Source: Hygrocybe punicea (Eukaryota > Basidiomycota > Agaricomycetes > Agaricales > Hygrophoraceae). Taken from it: 64,000 nt of DNA. Shown one piece after another: positions 22,451-34,766 of the stretch (positions are counted from its first letter, which is position 1; every line of letters begins with the position of its first letter). The stretch spans positions 3,286,001 to 3,350,000 of the forward strand of contig OY744468.1 in assembly GCA_963556145.1 (NCBI GenBank). Reading direction: 5' to 3'. The notes under the pieces are model-generated. The model was not told the origin of the DNA. It made no database searches and saw nothing but the letters and a program-made list of their open reading frames with translations. The position numbers and the translations under genes are program-made.

Positions 22451-23055
22451 CCTAGTTGTTCCATCACGGCCAATTTCCGGACGCTTTGAAGCTGCCCCTG
22501 CTTCAGATATATATCAGTCCCGGCGTTTGCCCTCGCCCCTATGCAACTCCCATGGATCCATATTCAGATGCGTATACCGCACCTCAACTAGCGGCTGCGG
22601 CATCTCCCATAGACCCTGGGTGCAATGCTCAAACTCATGAGGTCGTTCCCACTCTCGTAACTCCTGGATCTTATCGCTCAGGATACCAAGTGCGAAGGCA
22701 AGGGCAAGGGTTCACAAAATAACGCGCAAAATGTGCAAACATCCAAATCCGGATTGTCATGTGAACGTACATGCAAAACATCTCTCACCAGTGTCATAAT
22801 GTGCGACTTCAGGAGCCCATGGCGTGGAACCAAGTTTCCACTCACAGAGATTCTTATCGAGACTCTTACCATGAATAGGTGGTGATTCAGAGGCGGAGAA
22901 AATGGAGCTGAGCAGTCGTGAGGAACAACGGATATCTCTACATCAGTTGCTGTGCGGTGTAAGTTTCAATCTAACATGCATTCACCTCGTGTTACCTTGG
23001 TATAACAGCCGTCTTTTCATTCCCTGCACGCAGCCACGGCTCTCTTCCTACTGCT
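22451..23055. other. no gene recognised
   Basis: One plus frame (22456-22722, Pro/Ala-rich) has no recognisable motif. I looked for the left inverted repeat of the pogo-like element here and did not find a convincing one. Confidence 0.3.
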
Positions 23056-25260
23056 ATGGATCCAGAAGTTCCCCCTGATATCACGAAACTCAGCCCTGAA
23101 GAACGCATCCAGCTTGCCCTAAAGGCAATAGAAGTCACCGGATTCAAGCCTGACGGCCAACCGGTGCTCTCTCTCCGACAGGCAGCTATTGCCTTCATCG
23201 TGCCACGCAGCACTCTCACCGGTCGCTTCCATGGTGTCCCTACTCGCAAGGAAGGACATGTGCGCCAACAACGGCTTGCCCCGGCACAAGAAGAGGTTTT
23301 AGTCGAGTGGATCAAGGTGATGGGGCGACGAGGCATTCCTATGACACAGCCGTTATTGCAGGATTACGTATCGGATATCTGTGGTCGATGGATCGGCACC
23401 TCCTGGGTCAAGCGATTCCTTTCACGACATCCGGACATCCGGGTAAAATGGATGACATCACTTGAACGTTGCCACGCACAGTCCCTGAACCACGCCGCCG
23501 CCGACGCATACTTTGATCTGCTGAAGGAACTTATTGAGAAATATGACATCAAACCCGAGAATATCTACAACATGGACGAGAAGGGCATCCAACTTGGCAT
23601 CGGGGCACGAGTTGCAGCACTGATTGACAGGGATCAGAAGACTGCGTTCCAAGTTGAAGACGGCAATTGGGATCTTATCACCATCATCGAGACCATATGC
23701 GCTGATGGCACGTCACTGCGACCCTCCATCATATTCCAAGGACTCAGACGAAATCTCGAGTGGGGAAGGGTAAATCCATGTGACGCCAGGTAAGTGTTCT
23801 CGGTTTATCACATACATAACATTACTCATTGTTAACATGGCAGTATTTTGCATTCGCCGAAAGGTTGGACGGATCAAGAGTTGGGTTACCTATGGCTGAA
23901 AAAAGATTTCCATCCGATGTCGGCAGCACGGAACAAGGACGATGGCTATCGACTTCTCGTCCTCGACGGGCACAACTCTCATTGCACCTATCAGTTCTGC
24001 AAATTCGCTGCTGACCACCGCATTATCGTAGTCTGTTTACCTCCCCACACAACGCATGCACTTCAACCATGCGATGTTGGCGTATTCAGACCCCTAGCAA
24101 CCTGCTGGAAAGCTACCGTCAACAAGTTATCACGTTCTTATGTCCCTATCACCAAGACAAATTTCCTTCTACAATACAGTCAGGCCAGGAATGACGCGTT
24201 TAAACCCTCAACCATTGTATCTGCATTTCGGAAGACAGGCCTTTGGCCATTAAATCCTGACGCCCTCAACAAAACATTATTTGAACCTGCAAAGAATACC
24301 ACCACGGCAGCGGCACAACCCCTCCCTGCAAAATTCCCCGCATTCCTACTTTCTCTTTTAGAAAAGGACACGGAAACGCCAACCGGAAGTGACCGGGTTG
24401 TGTACGTAACATCACCAAAATGAACCCTGGATTTGAACCCCCATCACAATGTCAACTCTGAACCCAACCTCCATCACGCTATGTCCCAGGACGAAGTATG
24501 CTGTCTCCTCATCGGCCTCCCCCCCAAATTGCCATCAACCACTTCACGCAACGCCCTTCACCAGCAGCTCTCAGAGCTGCGTGCCATTGCTGATGTCACT
24601 ATCAAACAAATCCAAAAAGACTACACTCAAATGGTCTTGATGGACGGCGAGAATGAGCAACTCCGAAAACGTGCATTCGGGAAGGAAAAGAAGCAGCGCA
24701 AGAAAGAGACCACATCGCTTCCCCGTCACATGACAGGAGAGGAGGCACTCGATCAGCTGGCTCGGGCTGACTGGGTTTTGCGCATGAAGGACATCTTCAA
24801 GGAAGCAGTGGGTATGTTTCGAGAACGTCGCAAGAAAATTGATAATGCGGTGAAACTTGCTCTTGCTGCAGAAAAGGCTCAAATACGTCAGGAGAAGGTA
24901 GCAGAAAGGGCTGCTAAGAAAGATGAGCAGCGTGCTGCTGTTGAAGCACGGAAGGTTGCTCGACGGGAGAAGGCTGTGGAGAAAGCTGCTGAGAAGGTAG
25001 CTCGCACGAAACAAGTTCGCCCGAGGAAAACCACCACCCGCCGCCCCCGCCCTCGCCCCCACCCCTGCCCCCGCCATCGCTCAGAGAGCCCAAGCAACTC
25101 ATCATCTCCTCCGTCAAGCCCTTCCCCTTCCTCTCGCCCTCGCCCTCGCCCTCGCCCTCGCCCTCGTCCTCGCCCTGTCTCTGTTCAATCAGACACAGAC
25201 CGAGCCCCTACAGAGGGAGTTGGGTTACGATGGAGTGCGCGGAACAGGAATCACTCCTGA
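23056..25260 (+). pseudogene. pogo/Fot1-like transposase with one in-frame stop
   Basis: Exon 1 (23056-23789) and exon 2 (from 23844) join across a 54-nt GT-AG intron to give NPCDASILHSPKGW. The N-terminus has a psq-type helix-turn-helix (LSLRQAAIAFIVPRSTLTGR) and a CENP-B/Tc5-type region (WIGTSWVKRFLSRHPDI). The catalytic acids are seen in NMDEKGIQLG, LVLDGHNSH and LQPCDVGVF. A TGA at 24421-24423 stops it at 437 residues, but the same frame continues for 279 codons with the family's usual tail: a charged helix and an Arg/Pro low-complexity end. Relatives are continuous here, so the TGA is probably a mutated CGA. The truncated protein still holds the whole catalytic domain. Confidence 0.8.
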
Positions 25261-25589
25261 CGTGGTCTTCTTTTGTTTGTATCATCTTGTAGTATGCCCC
25301 ACACCTTTTTTTTTTGTATTTGTATTGTTACGGTGCAACGACGCTCAGTTTTGAGACCACTTTGTGTGACTCTAAGTTTTTCGCACAGGTGGCCGAGTAA
25401 CCCATACTGGGCAATGTTGGCACCCACTCCAGAAAAGAATTCGTGGCTACTGCAATTCATGGTCAAAAATTCTGAAACCGTGAAGATATATTCTCCATAT
25501 GTCTGTCCATCAGATCACACCTTAACTTTGGTGTCGATCCTCTTGTACTGAGTATAATTTGTCCCAAACGTCTAGTATGACCGACTACC
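25261..25589. other. 3' flank of the pogo-like gene
   Basis: No coding signal. GGCCGAGTAACCCATACTGG at 25391-25410 has the look of a transposon end, but no matching left end was found upstream. Confidence 0.25.
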
Positions 25590-26268
25590 CAATTAGGCAC
25601 AGTAGTCAAGGTCAGACATGTGAACAGCATACACTGTACCAGATGACAATGTCTGTGTCAATGATGTATCAAGGGGTGGTGTCTTGTCCTGTGTGTGGAA
25701 CAACGTGGTCCACCTGATGTCGGTATTTGTCCAAGAAAGGGTATCATTGTAAATGAATGTGGGAGGTATCAAGATCATTTATCCTTTTCCATCTATGAAC
25801 ATGGGTCCAGGTTTCGAGTCATGGCATGAGTGACAAGCTGTGGGAACAAGTCGTCGGGTACTGCATTGAAGCGGTGTCGTGCAAACAATATACGATAGGG
25901 GTTGGTTCACTGTTTGGGAAGTCATATGGTCTGTGGTCGAAGTCCAAAAGAGTATGCTCCGGCGATGGTCGGATTAGATAGAACAGTGAAATGTCTCGTG
26001 ATTGGGGATTGTTCAGAGTTCACATGCAGGTGAGGAATGTTGTCGGATTGTCAGGGAGGATAATGGTAGGCACAGGGTATGAATATGGAAACCAAATATC
26101 CGAGAATGGCAATTGTCAATTACATGTCGATATATTGTCAAGGTGGAAGTCGGATGTATCAATGGTGGAAGGGTGTCTATGCCAAAGATAGATCATGACA
26201 ATGTAGAAACCGATCAGGAAGGTGATGGCAATGCTGCCAATAACAATTACAGTAATGAGCTGTGTCGG

Positions 26269-27370
26269 TAGTGTTGCTGTAGTTTGGTTCCAAACCTAGC
26301 CAAACCTGGTTCAAACCCCAAACTGAACCCTAGGTTCAGTCTAAGTTCAGCCAAGTGCTGAACCGGACCACGGGTTCAGTTCCAGGTTTCAAGGCCTGCC
26401 GGATTTCCTGAACGGCTCCAAACTGTGTCCAAACCATGAACGCAGCTATTTTTATGGTATTTATTTCATTTGTTTTTCGTATTTCTTTACTTACTATTTC
26501 GTGTTAAATGGTATCATGTGACCGGCCGTGACCATTCACGCAACACAACTTCAACACGCAACACAACTTCAACACGCAACACAACATCAACGCGAGTTGA
26601 ATTTGTGTTATGTTCATCAAGGTTAGTTTCAATCTTTTTTTAACTTTACTAATGTGATTGCGACAGGGAACTCGACCGCGACCATGTCGCGGCAACACCC
26701 ATCTTGGCACAAGATGGATGCCAACGCCAACCCAATGCCAACGGATGCGCGACAGCTGCAACACCAGCACCACCACCAGCACCACCACCAGCGGTGGCAA
26801 CAACAATGGCAACGACAACCACAACGGCCAGCAGCAGCAGCAGCAGCAGCAATGGCAATGGCAATGGCAGCAGCAGCAGAAACGGCCACGACAGCAGCGG
26901 CAGCAGTGGCAGCAGCAACGGTGACGGCAGCAACGATGGCAGCAATGACGGCAGCAGCAGTATCAGCAGCAATGGCGGCAACAGCAGCAACGGCGGCAAC
27001 TGAAGCAGCGCCACGGCAATGGCAGCAGCAGCAATGGCAGCAGCAGCAGCAGCAGCAACAACACCAACGGCCACAGCAACGGCAGCAATGCGATGGCAGC
27101 AGCAGCAGCAGCAGCACCGGACAGCTCCCCTGCAGCCCAACTACCTCACGAAGTGTAGTGCCATATCAATTGATACGTGCCTGCCATTCACGAGGAGAAT
27201 GGAGCTCACGGGGTGAGCCAACCTCAGTCTGGGTTCAGACCAAACGCGGCGAGACGGTTCAATGCCGTCTGGGTCCAGGTTTGGCCATGCGCCAAACTGG
27301 ACCTGAAGTTCAGTTCACGGTTCCACCAAAAAGGCTCAGAACTGGACTGAACTGAACTTTGGCAACACTA
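26269..27370. mobile_element. hAT-like nonautonomous element with CAG-rich core
   Basis: Ends are TAGTGTTGC... and ...GCAACACTA; the 8-bp flanks TGTGTCGG and TGTGTTGG differ by one base. The empty site is seen in the sister repeat at 32205-32235. The outer ~250 bp on each side carry GGTTCAG/CTGAACC-type self-complementary blocks. The core (26740-27120) is an imperfect CAG/CAA/GGC trinucleotide tract that is open in several frames on both strands, so its ORFs are not evidence of a protein. A conserved block TTGATACGTGCCTGC (27170-27184) recurs in the element at 55707-56723. Confidence 0.75.
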
Positions 27371-27615
27371 TGTGTTGGGAGTACAGCCATTGTGATCGGT
27401 TTGTCGTGGGATAGTGTAAACAAGATATCGAAGGGAAAAGAAAATGTCGGTGACATCCATCGGCAAGGAGACTATTTGGGTACAACAAGGTCACGTGGGA
27501 TATGTCCATGGTTGGTCTGGATTGTTCTAGAAGAAGGGACAAAAACAGAACAAGAATAGGAAAATACAAGGATGTCCGAAAGCAGAAACAATGACGTTGA
27601 AAAGAATACAAAGGA

Positions 27616-28763
27616 CTTGTTTAGTGGGCCAATGCTGCGCATGGCATGAACGAGTTCTTTTTTTCCCCTCCTCACTTTCATGATGAAGTAAATAATAATA
27701 TTAAATTGCATAAAGCATGTTACATGTGGTATAAGACATATAGCATATATTATATATTAATAAGCCCACCTCTCACCATAGCAACATAAAAAGTAGAAAA
27801 AATAAAACTGCATAGCGTGTCTTGACCTCCTCTCCCACTGTCATGTCTTCTTTGCTTCATCATTATGCAATATTCTCAGCCAAAAGAGAGAGTAACACAT
27901 CAACTGTCAAATACAACTACCTTTAAACAGTATGATAACAATTGACTTACATTTGCTTAACCCCACTTCTCCATAACCTTGCTACATAACAGATGATAAC
28001 ATGAAGACAGCTGTGCTTGAGTGGGCCAATGTTGCATATGGCATGAATAAAGTTTTGTTTTCGTCATTGAATTTTTATTTGTATGATTATTACAAATATT
28101 GATAAGTGACTTTGCTGGAAATATATAATTAGCGTATAATATATACAGCGATATCACATTGAAATATATATTTTAAGTAAAAATATCATTATATCATCTG
28201 AGTTACACTCATTTCTGCTTATATGGCTGAAATTTCCCTATATAGTAACAGTGGTCACATGTAACTATGACTCCTGTGATCACCTCAAAATTTAGCATAT
28301 ATGATGTAAAATTGCCTTATATGGTTAGACTGGTCACATGTGACTATCACTATTGTGATCAGCAGAAAATTTGCTATATAATATCAAAAATTGCCTTATA
28401 TGTTAGATTGGTCACATGTCACTGTCACACCTGATCCAAAATGATAATATTAGTTAGCAGTTCAATTTTCAGCTGATTCTGATAAGAATTAAGACCGGTA
28501 CGAATATTTTAAATATAATTGGAAGATAATTTGTCTTTTTTGCACCAACCCATATTTGGATGCTTATGTAAGCTTGTCCACACATAGCCCTAACTGTATC
28601 TGATTTTCCAGGATCAGAAGTAGAATCATATCTGTTACCTAAAAAAATTTTGTCTATCGGCGATCAACTTTATCAATTAATCAATTAATTAATTAATTAC
28701 AAACCCTCACTGAACCAGGTCTGATAAAGAACGAGTCTTTTAATAAATTAAAAGAACTCGTAA
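27616..28763 (-). mobile_element. hairpin-ended element H3, full length
   Basis: A 1148-bp copy on the minus strand: TTACGAGTTC at 28763, ...ACTAAACAAG at 27616, next base T. It contains the standard non-coding interior, with palindromic GTCACATGTGAC modules, a run of TTAATTAA, and the internal pseudo-terminus near 28050. It interrupts the TG/CA repeat copy 1 with no obvious duplication. Confidence 0.75.
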
Positions 28764-28860
28764 CAAAAAGAAATGTAAAAAGGAAGGTGTGCAGTGCAGA
28801 ATCGTCATGGTGGGTATTGGAATGGGCATCGGGGTTGGAAGTGGAGTTGGAAACATAACA

Positions 28861-29255
28861 TGGCTGGTAAGGATGGGATTGTCTTAGATCCCACTGAGAA
28901 GCAGTTGTCAACCTACACACCGATTCCACCATACCATGAGGTTATCGACCTCTTTCTTCTCCTCAACATCCTCGGAAAGTTCCAATATGCTACTGTAGAA
29001 GCGTTCCGAGTCTGTTACCATGTCTGACCATGAAAAGACCATGGAGGAACTGAGGGTGAACCGAGTCTGGAGTGGATTGTACAGCAGGTGATAGAATAAC
29101 AGAGGTGGGACCAGACAGACCTGAGTTGCGATGTAAGCAATTGAAGCTGGGGTGATGTTTGTCATGCCATGGATTCATGCATTCCCAGATCGTGTAGCCT
29201 TGTTCTCCTTGTCAATGGAACTTGGCGATATGAATACATGCTTATATGCCTACAA
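28861..29255 (-). pseudogene. DUF6698-like fragment
   Basis: On the minus strand, 29165-28908 reads MTNITPASIAYIATQVCL ... SERFYSSILELSEDVEEK ... EVDNLMVWWNRCVG. This ends like the C-terminus of the DUF6698-type proteins common in mushroom genomes. An upstream in-frame stop (A*IHGM) and absence of the N-terminal half make it a fragment. Function of that family is unknown. Confidence 0.5.
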
Positions 29256-30101
29256 TTACGAGTTCTTTTAATTTATTAAAAGACTCGTTCTTTATCAGAC
29301 CTGGTTTGAGGGTTCGTAATTAATTAATTGATTATTGTCTTTGTCACGTGACTTGTCACAGGTGACTTTCACGCTTTATTTGGAGTCCCACAATGCAACT
29401 GCGATATCTCATCCAATTCTACTCGAATGTCTAAGCCGTTTGAAATCCTGATTCTCGCGACCTAAATCTTGGTGCATGCCACTCCTTTCGTCCTAATTCC
29501 CTCGTTTCAAATTTTGGATTTTATGGGTGGTGCCCCGATCTTAGACTACAAGGACCAAAACATATGATAAAACTTGCATGATTGTATTATATAATTATAT
29601 TTGTTAAGTGCAATGAATGTTATGGTGATCAGCATCAAATTTGGTAAACTTTATGTTAAATTGCCTTATATGGTTAGACTGGTCACACGTGACTGTCACA
29701 GTTACAATCAGCATAAAATTTAGTATACAATATCAGAAATTCCTTTATATGGTTAGACTGGTCACATGTGACTGTCACACCTTGCCCGAAATGATTATAT
29801 TAGTCAGCAGTTCAATTTTCAGCTGATTTTGATAAGAATTGAAGTTAGTATGAATATTTTGAATATAATTACAAGGTAATTTGATTTTTTTTAAGCAACC
29901 CATATTTGGATGCTTATGTAAGCTTGTCCAAACATGGCCCCAACATGGTGTTATTTTCCAGTATCAGAAGTAGAATCATATCTCTGGCCCAAAAAAATTT
30001 TGTCTATAGACAATCAACTTTATTAATTAATTAATTACGAATCCTCACTGAACCAGGTCTGATAAAGAACGAGTCTTTTAATAAATTAAAAGAACTCGTA
30101 A
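29256..30101. mobile_element. fold-back derivative (H4) with two 5' ends
   Basis: It begins TTACGAGTTCTTTTAATTT on the plus strand and ends with the same sequence reversed (GAACTCGTAA at 30101). So both borders are 5' termini of the hairpin-ended family and there is no 3' terminus. The middle (29345-29650) is unrelated sequence; 29655-30101 is the family 5' half on the minus strand. Confidence 0.6.
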
Positions 30102-30202
30102 CGAACACTGCATCTACGTCAATTGACGTCATGAGGGGTGTCACAAGGTACTGGGGGGCCTTCTTGGCCTGTCATCTGCGCTTGATGCATCTTTATGATG
30201 TG

Positions 30203-32910
30203 TTACGAGTTCTTTTAATTTATTAAAAGACTTGTTCTATATCAAACCAGGACCAGTGAGGGTTCATAATTAATTAATTAAGTAATGTTCGATGATCGCC
30301 TATAGAGAAAGTTTTTTTGGGCAAGAGATATGATTCTACTTCTGATACTGGAAAATCAGATACAGTCGGGGCCATGTGTGGACAAGCTTACATAAGCATC
30401 CAAATATGGGTTGTTGCAAAAAAGACAAATTACCTTCCAATTATATTCAAAATATTCGTACTGGTCTCAATTCTTATCAGAATCAGCTGAAAATTGAACT
30501 GCTAACTAATATTATCATTTTGGGTCAGGTGTGACTGTGACATGTGACCGATCTAACCATATAAGGCAATTTTTGATATTATATAGCAAATTTTCTGCTG
30601 ATCACAATAGTGACAGTCATATGTGACCAGTCTAACCATATAAGGCAATTCTACATCATATATGCTAAATTTTAAGATGATCACAGGAGTCACAGTCACA
30701 TGTGACCATTATTACTATATATGGAAATATCAGCTATATAAGCAGAAATTAGTACAACTCAGATGATATAATGATATTTTTACTTAAAACATATAATTCA
30801 ATGTGATATTGCTGTATATATTATATGCTAATTATATATTTCAAGCAAAATCACTTATCGATGTTCGTAATAATCATACAAATTGTTACAGATCGCTTCT
30901 GCAGCGGGCTCTGGCAACAATCAACTTAACTAGGAAGGGGTTTTCAGGACAGAGAACAGCAGTTTCATTGTTGCTTATAACTAAGACAACACTGCTACAA
31001 AGGGGAGGGTTCATGGTCTAATGTCATTGCGAGCCGTGGGGGTTACTCAAGATAAGTGGGTCTGCCCCAAGAACCAGACTAAACGTAAGGAAAAGAAAGA
31101 AGAAAAAGTCTGAACCATCAACAAGGACAGTAGATATAGTGAATGGACTTGAGGGGAGGTAAATGGGAATCCAACCATGAAGCTACAACATGTCCAACTA
31201 CACCATATGTTCACCATGAGGCACATATAAGGTGTCCTCATGTCGATGTTCTTGCGATTCAACTGGAGGCCTGGGTGTCGTTGAGGATAGAAGAGCTCTG
31301 GATGACTCGGATGATTTGTCATCGGATCATGTGACATGCAGAATTGCCAATTCGGGGTCTACACTTGCTGTAATGGGCAAATGCGCAGTTTGGCAAGTGC
31401 ATTGCATGGTTGGGTCGAAGATGGGTATTGTCCAGTGTGGGGTTGGTGATGAGAGTGTCTTGAGGTAGCGTGGATATAGCGGCAAGGTTGGTATGAAAGA
31501 AAATGAAGGAATGTATAGAGGAAAAAACCAACTAGGACAGTGGGCTAGTCGAGGTCAGACATGTGAACAGCATAAGCTGTACCAGGTGACAATGTTTGTG
31601 TCAATGACATATCAAGAGGTGGTGTCTTGTCCTGTGTGTGGAACAACGCGGTCCACCTGATGTCGGTATTTGTCCAAGAAAGGGTATCATTGTAAATGAA
31701 TGTGGGAGGTATCAAGATCATAGATGGAAAAGGATAAATGAACATGGGTCCAGGTTTCGAGTCATGGCATGAGTGACAAGCTGTGGGAACAAGTCGTCGG
31801 GTACTGCATTGAAGCGGTGTCGTGCAAACAATATACGATAGGGGTTGATTCACTGTTTGGGAAGTCATATGGTCTGTGGTCGAAGTCCAAAAGAGTATGC
31901 TCCGGCGATGGTCGGATTAGATAGAACAGTGAAATGTCTCGTGATTGGGGATTGTTCAGAGTTTGCATGCAGGTGAGGAATGTCGTCGGATTGTCAGGGA
32001 GGATAATGGTAGGCACAGGGTATGAATATGGAAACCAAATATCCAAGAATGGCAATTGTCAATTACATGTCAAGATATTGTCAAGGTGGAAGTCAGAAGT
32101 ATCAATGGTGGAAGGGTTTTGGTGCTGATGCCAACGATAGATCATAACAAAGTAGAAACCGATAAGGAAGGTGATGGCGATGCTGCCAATGATCATTATG
32201 GTAACTAGCTGTGTCGGGAGTACAGCTATTGTGAATCGGTTTGTCGTGGGATGAAGTCAACAATATGTCAGGGCGAGGGAAAAGACAATAGCGATGATGT
32301 CCGCCGGCAAGGAGACTATTCGGGTACAGCAAGGTAACGTGGGGATGTGTCCATGGTCGGTCTGGATTGTTCTAGAAGAAAGGAAGAAAAGAGAACAAGG
32401 ACAAGAAGAAACAATGATGTCCAAAAGGAGACAAAAGGGAAAGGGGAACAAAAAAGGAAGGTGTGGTAAAGTGGAATCGTCATGGTGGGTAATGGAGTCG
32501 GAATCGGACTTGCGGAGTTGAAAAACGTAACACAAATAAAAATCTAATGACAGAAACAAGACTTTCTTCATGCCATATGCAACATTGGCCCACCTAAGCA
32601 CAGCTGTCTTCATTTTATCATCTGTTGTGCAGCAAGATTATGGAGAAGTAGGGTTGAGCAAATGTAAGTCAATTATTATAATTAAAGGCAGTTGTATTTG
32701 ACAGTTGACGTGTTGCTCTCTTTTTTCGCTGAGAATATTGCATCATGATGAAGCAAAGAAGACATGACAGTGGGAGAGGAGGTTGAGACACGCTATGCAG
32801 TTTTATTTTTTCTACTTTTTATGTTGCTATGGTGAGAGGTTGCTATGATGAAAGTGAGGAGGGGAAAAAAACTCGTTCATGCCATGCGCAGCACTGGCCC
32901 ACTAAACAAG
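30203..32910 (+). mobile_element. hairpin-ended element H5, split by TG/CA repeat
   Basis: Family 5' end at 30203 and 3' end ...ACTAAACAAG at 32910, next base T. The interior matches H6 up to ACAAAT (30883) and resumes at 32533. The intervening 1649 bp is an independent insertion with its own duplication. Without it H5 is about 1.05 kb. A 101-bp spacer separates it from H4, so two family 5' ends point away from each other. Confidence 0.7.
30884..32532. mobile_element. TG/CA-bounded repeat, copy 2 (possible solo LTR)
   Basis: Starts TGTTACAG and ends CGTAACA, flanked by a perfect 5-bp duplication CAAAT (30879-30883 and 32533-32537). TG...CA ends with 5-bp duplication are typical of LTR retrotransposon integration, so this may be a solo LTR of about 1.65 kb. 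Part of it (31545-32532) is repeated at 25595-28860. No gag or pol belonging to it is in the window. Confidence 0.6.
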
Positions 32911-34766
32911 TTTGATGTGGAGATGTGTCGTTATGCCCAAAACCTCGTGAACAACAGACCGCGTCAATTGATATGTCTGTACGCATTTGCGAGGTGGAAA
33001 TGGGAGCGGGAAGCTGGTGGTGGTCCACCCGTGTTGATGTCGCTGTTGTCACCCTCCCATCCTTGTCACTGTCATTGTAAACACCCTGAGGGACACTGGG
33101 CACGTCATTGGACGTGTGCCAGTGCTCTCGGGGTATAGAACCATTAGCAAGGTGGTGAGATGGTGATCAGAAAGGGAGAACTTACCTGGGCCAGGAGGTG
33201 GGTGCACCACCCTCCTGGCCTGTCAATCTCCTACTTCTCCTCGTCATCGTTGTTGTTTTGTTGTTGTTGTCATCTTTGGTGGTGCCCTGCTGCCATCCTC
33301 ACTGTCCTTGTCCTACACCTCAGAGACACAGGGCACACATCATTGGACATGTCCCCATGCTCTCAAGATAGAAGGTCAGTGGGGTGGTGACACGGAGGAT
33401 GGAATGGCAGACTTACCTGGGCCAGTGGGTGGTGGTGATGTGGTCATTGAGTCATTTGTGTTCGTTTACCTTAGTTACTAAAAATAACATCAGAAAAAAG
33501 AATAATATATTTAGAAAAAAACTTATCTTGAAGATATAGGGCCAGTCCAGGTCCGACCCCGGTCTGACCCTGCAGTCTGGGCTATGAGCAAGCTGGCCCT
33601 GGACCTCTCCAAAGAGGGTCGGTCCAACAATGCTCTGGCCTGGACCCTTGGACCTCCCTGTCCGGACTGGTCCGGACCCAGGTCCGGGAGGTCCAGGACT
33701 GGACTACAGACAGTCTATACATCAGTGGCACAAAAAACATTGTGATGGGGACAAGGTGAATAAATTGCAATGGAGTTGGGGTTCCACAAGTACACTCACA
33801 AACATCACTGGCACAGAAAGCATTGTATATAAGGTGAATTAAGACAGGGTGCTGCAGGTGTTGTTGAGCATAGCAAACTAACATCAGTGACACAAAAAGC
33901 ATTGTAATGGGGACAACCCAAGTCATTTGAAACATTGCAAAATGTGACTAAATGTTTTGACACTCAAGACAAACATTCTTGATCCTTCCTTTGCTATCTA
34001 CTGCTATTATTATTTATACACCTAAGACTTTTAATACAAAATATTCCAGGTGGGGCCAATTGAAGTAAGGTCTGAGCCCCCTTTGTGATACATTCCACCT
34101 AAGAATATTCTCTGCAATGCACAAAATGTATAAAAATTCACAATTATTCCTATTACTATTAATTATTTACACCTAATAGTTGAGAGGATGGGGCTGAGCG
34201 AGGTCTCAGCTCCCTTCTGATATATTCCAAATAGCAATTCTGAAAAATATGCTCTGTATCTACTGCTATGATGATATGCACACCCAAAACATTTAATACT
34301 AACTATCCAAGGGGGCGGGGCCAAGTGTAGCAAGGTCTCAGCCCTCTTCATCATATATTCCACCTCAAAATTCCAACAAAAATTCTCTGCAATCTTTTCT
34401 TCCTAGAACTTTAGATCCTGTGCTTCATGGGATTTTCACTCCCTGCACAGGTCCTAAACCTAGTAGTAGTATGAATCTGAAGGTCTGTGACATTCAATCC
34501 AAGTTCTCAAGATTTTATGTGGCCTGTGGGTATGTGCATTCATTCAAATATTTGTACTTGTACACATACCTGCAGTGACCCTTGACCATACCCATGACCC
34601 ACCCACATGGGTCAAACCAAAAACACCAACCAAAGACCATAGGCTGATGGCACATGGACTCAGGGATCACTCCAAGACTATTTTCTCACTCTGTTCATAC
34701 TTTACTTGGTTACAAAATTGTAATCTTCAAGCTCATTAACTGAGAAATTACGAATTAAACCGAGAC
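32911..34766. repeat. gene-poor stretch with diverged tandem repeats
   Basis: Two diverged copies of a ~190-bp unit (about 33040-33230 and 33290-33430) share CCATCCT, GAGGGACAC-GGGCAC and CTTACCTGGGCCAG blocks. A GTCCAGGTCCG-rich palindromic patch lies at 33540-33705. Three ~125-bp units (about 34010-34135, 34150-34265 and 34270-34395) share GGGGC-AG-AAGGTCT-AGCC and ATATTCCA blocks. Block 32968-33000 (CAATTGATATGTCTG..GCATTTGCGAGG) resembles the conserved block of the CAG-rich hAT-like elements. No gene recognised. Confidence 0.4.

Larger units (their letters stand above)
25590..28860. repeat. TG/CA-bounded repeat, copy 1 (5'-incomplete, twice interrupted)
   Basis: Segments 25595-26268, 27371-27615 and 28764-28860 together match 31545-32532 and end in the same ATAACA/GTAACA terminus. 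Copy 1 lacks the TGTTAC start seen in copy 2. It is interrupted by a hAT-like element (26269-27370) and by hairpin-ended copy H3 (27616-28763). No coding function recognised; several frames on the minus strand are hydrophobic but full of stops. Confidence 0.6.

Noticed and set aside
25391..25420. Right inverted repeat of the pogo-like element
   Set aside because: No matching left repeat could be found upstream of 23056.
26629..27355. Long poly-Gln/Ala/Cys/Leu ORFs on both strands
   Set aside because: They arise from an imperfect CAG/CAA/GGC tract that is open in nearly every frame; no start context or domain.
33537..33705. Small hAT-like MITE built of GTCCAGGTCCG palindromes
   Set aside because: The ends are only roughly inverted and no 8-bp duplication is seen.
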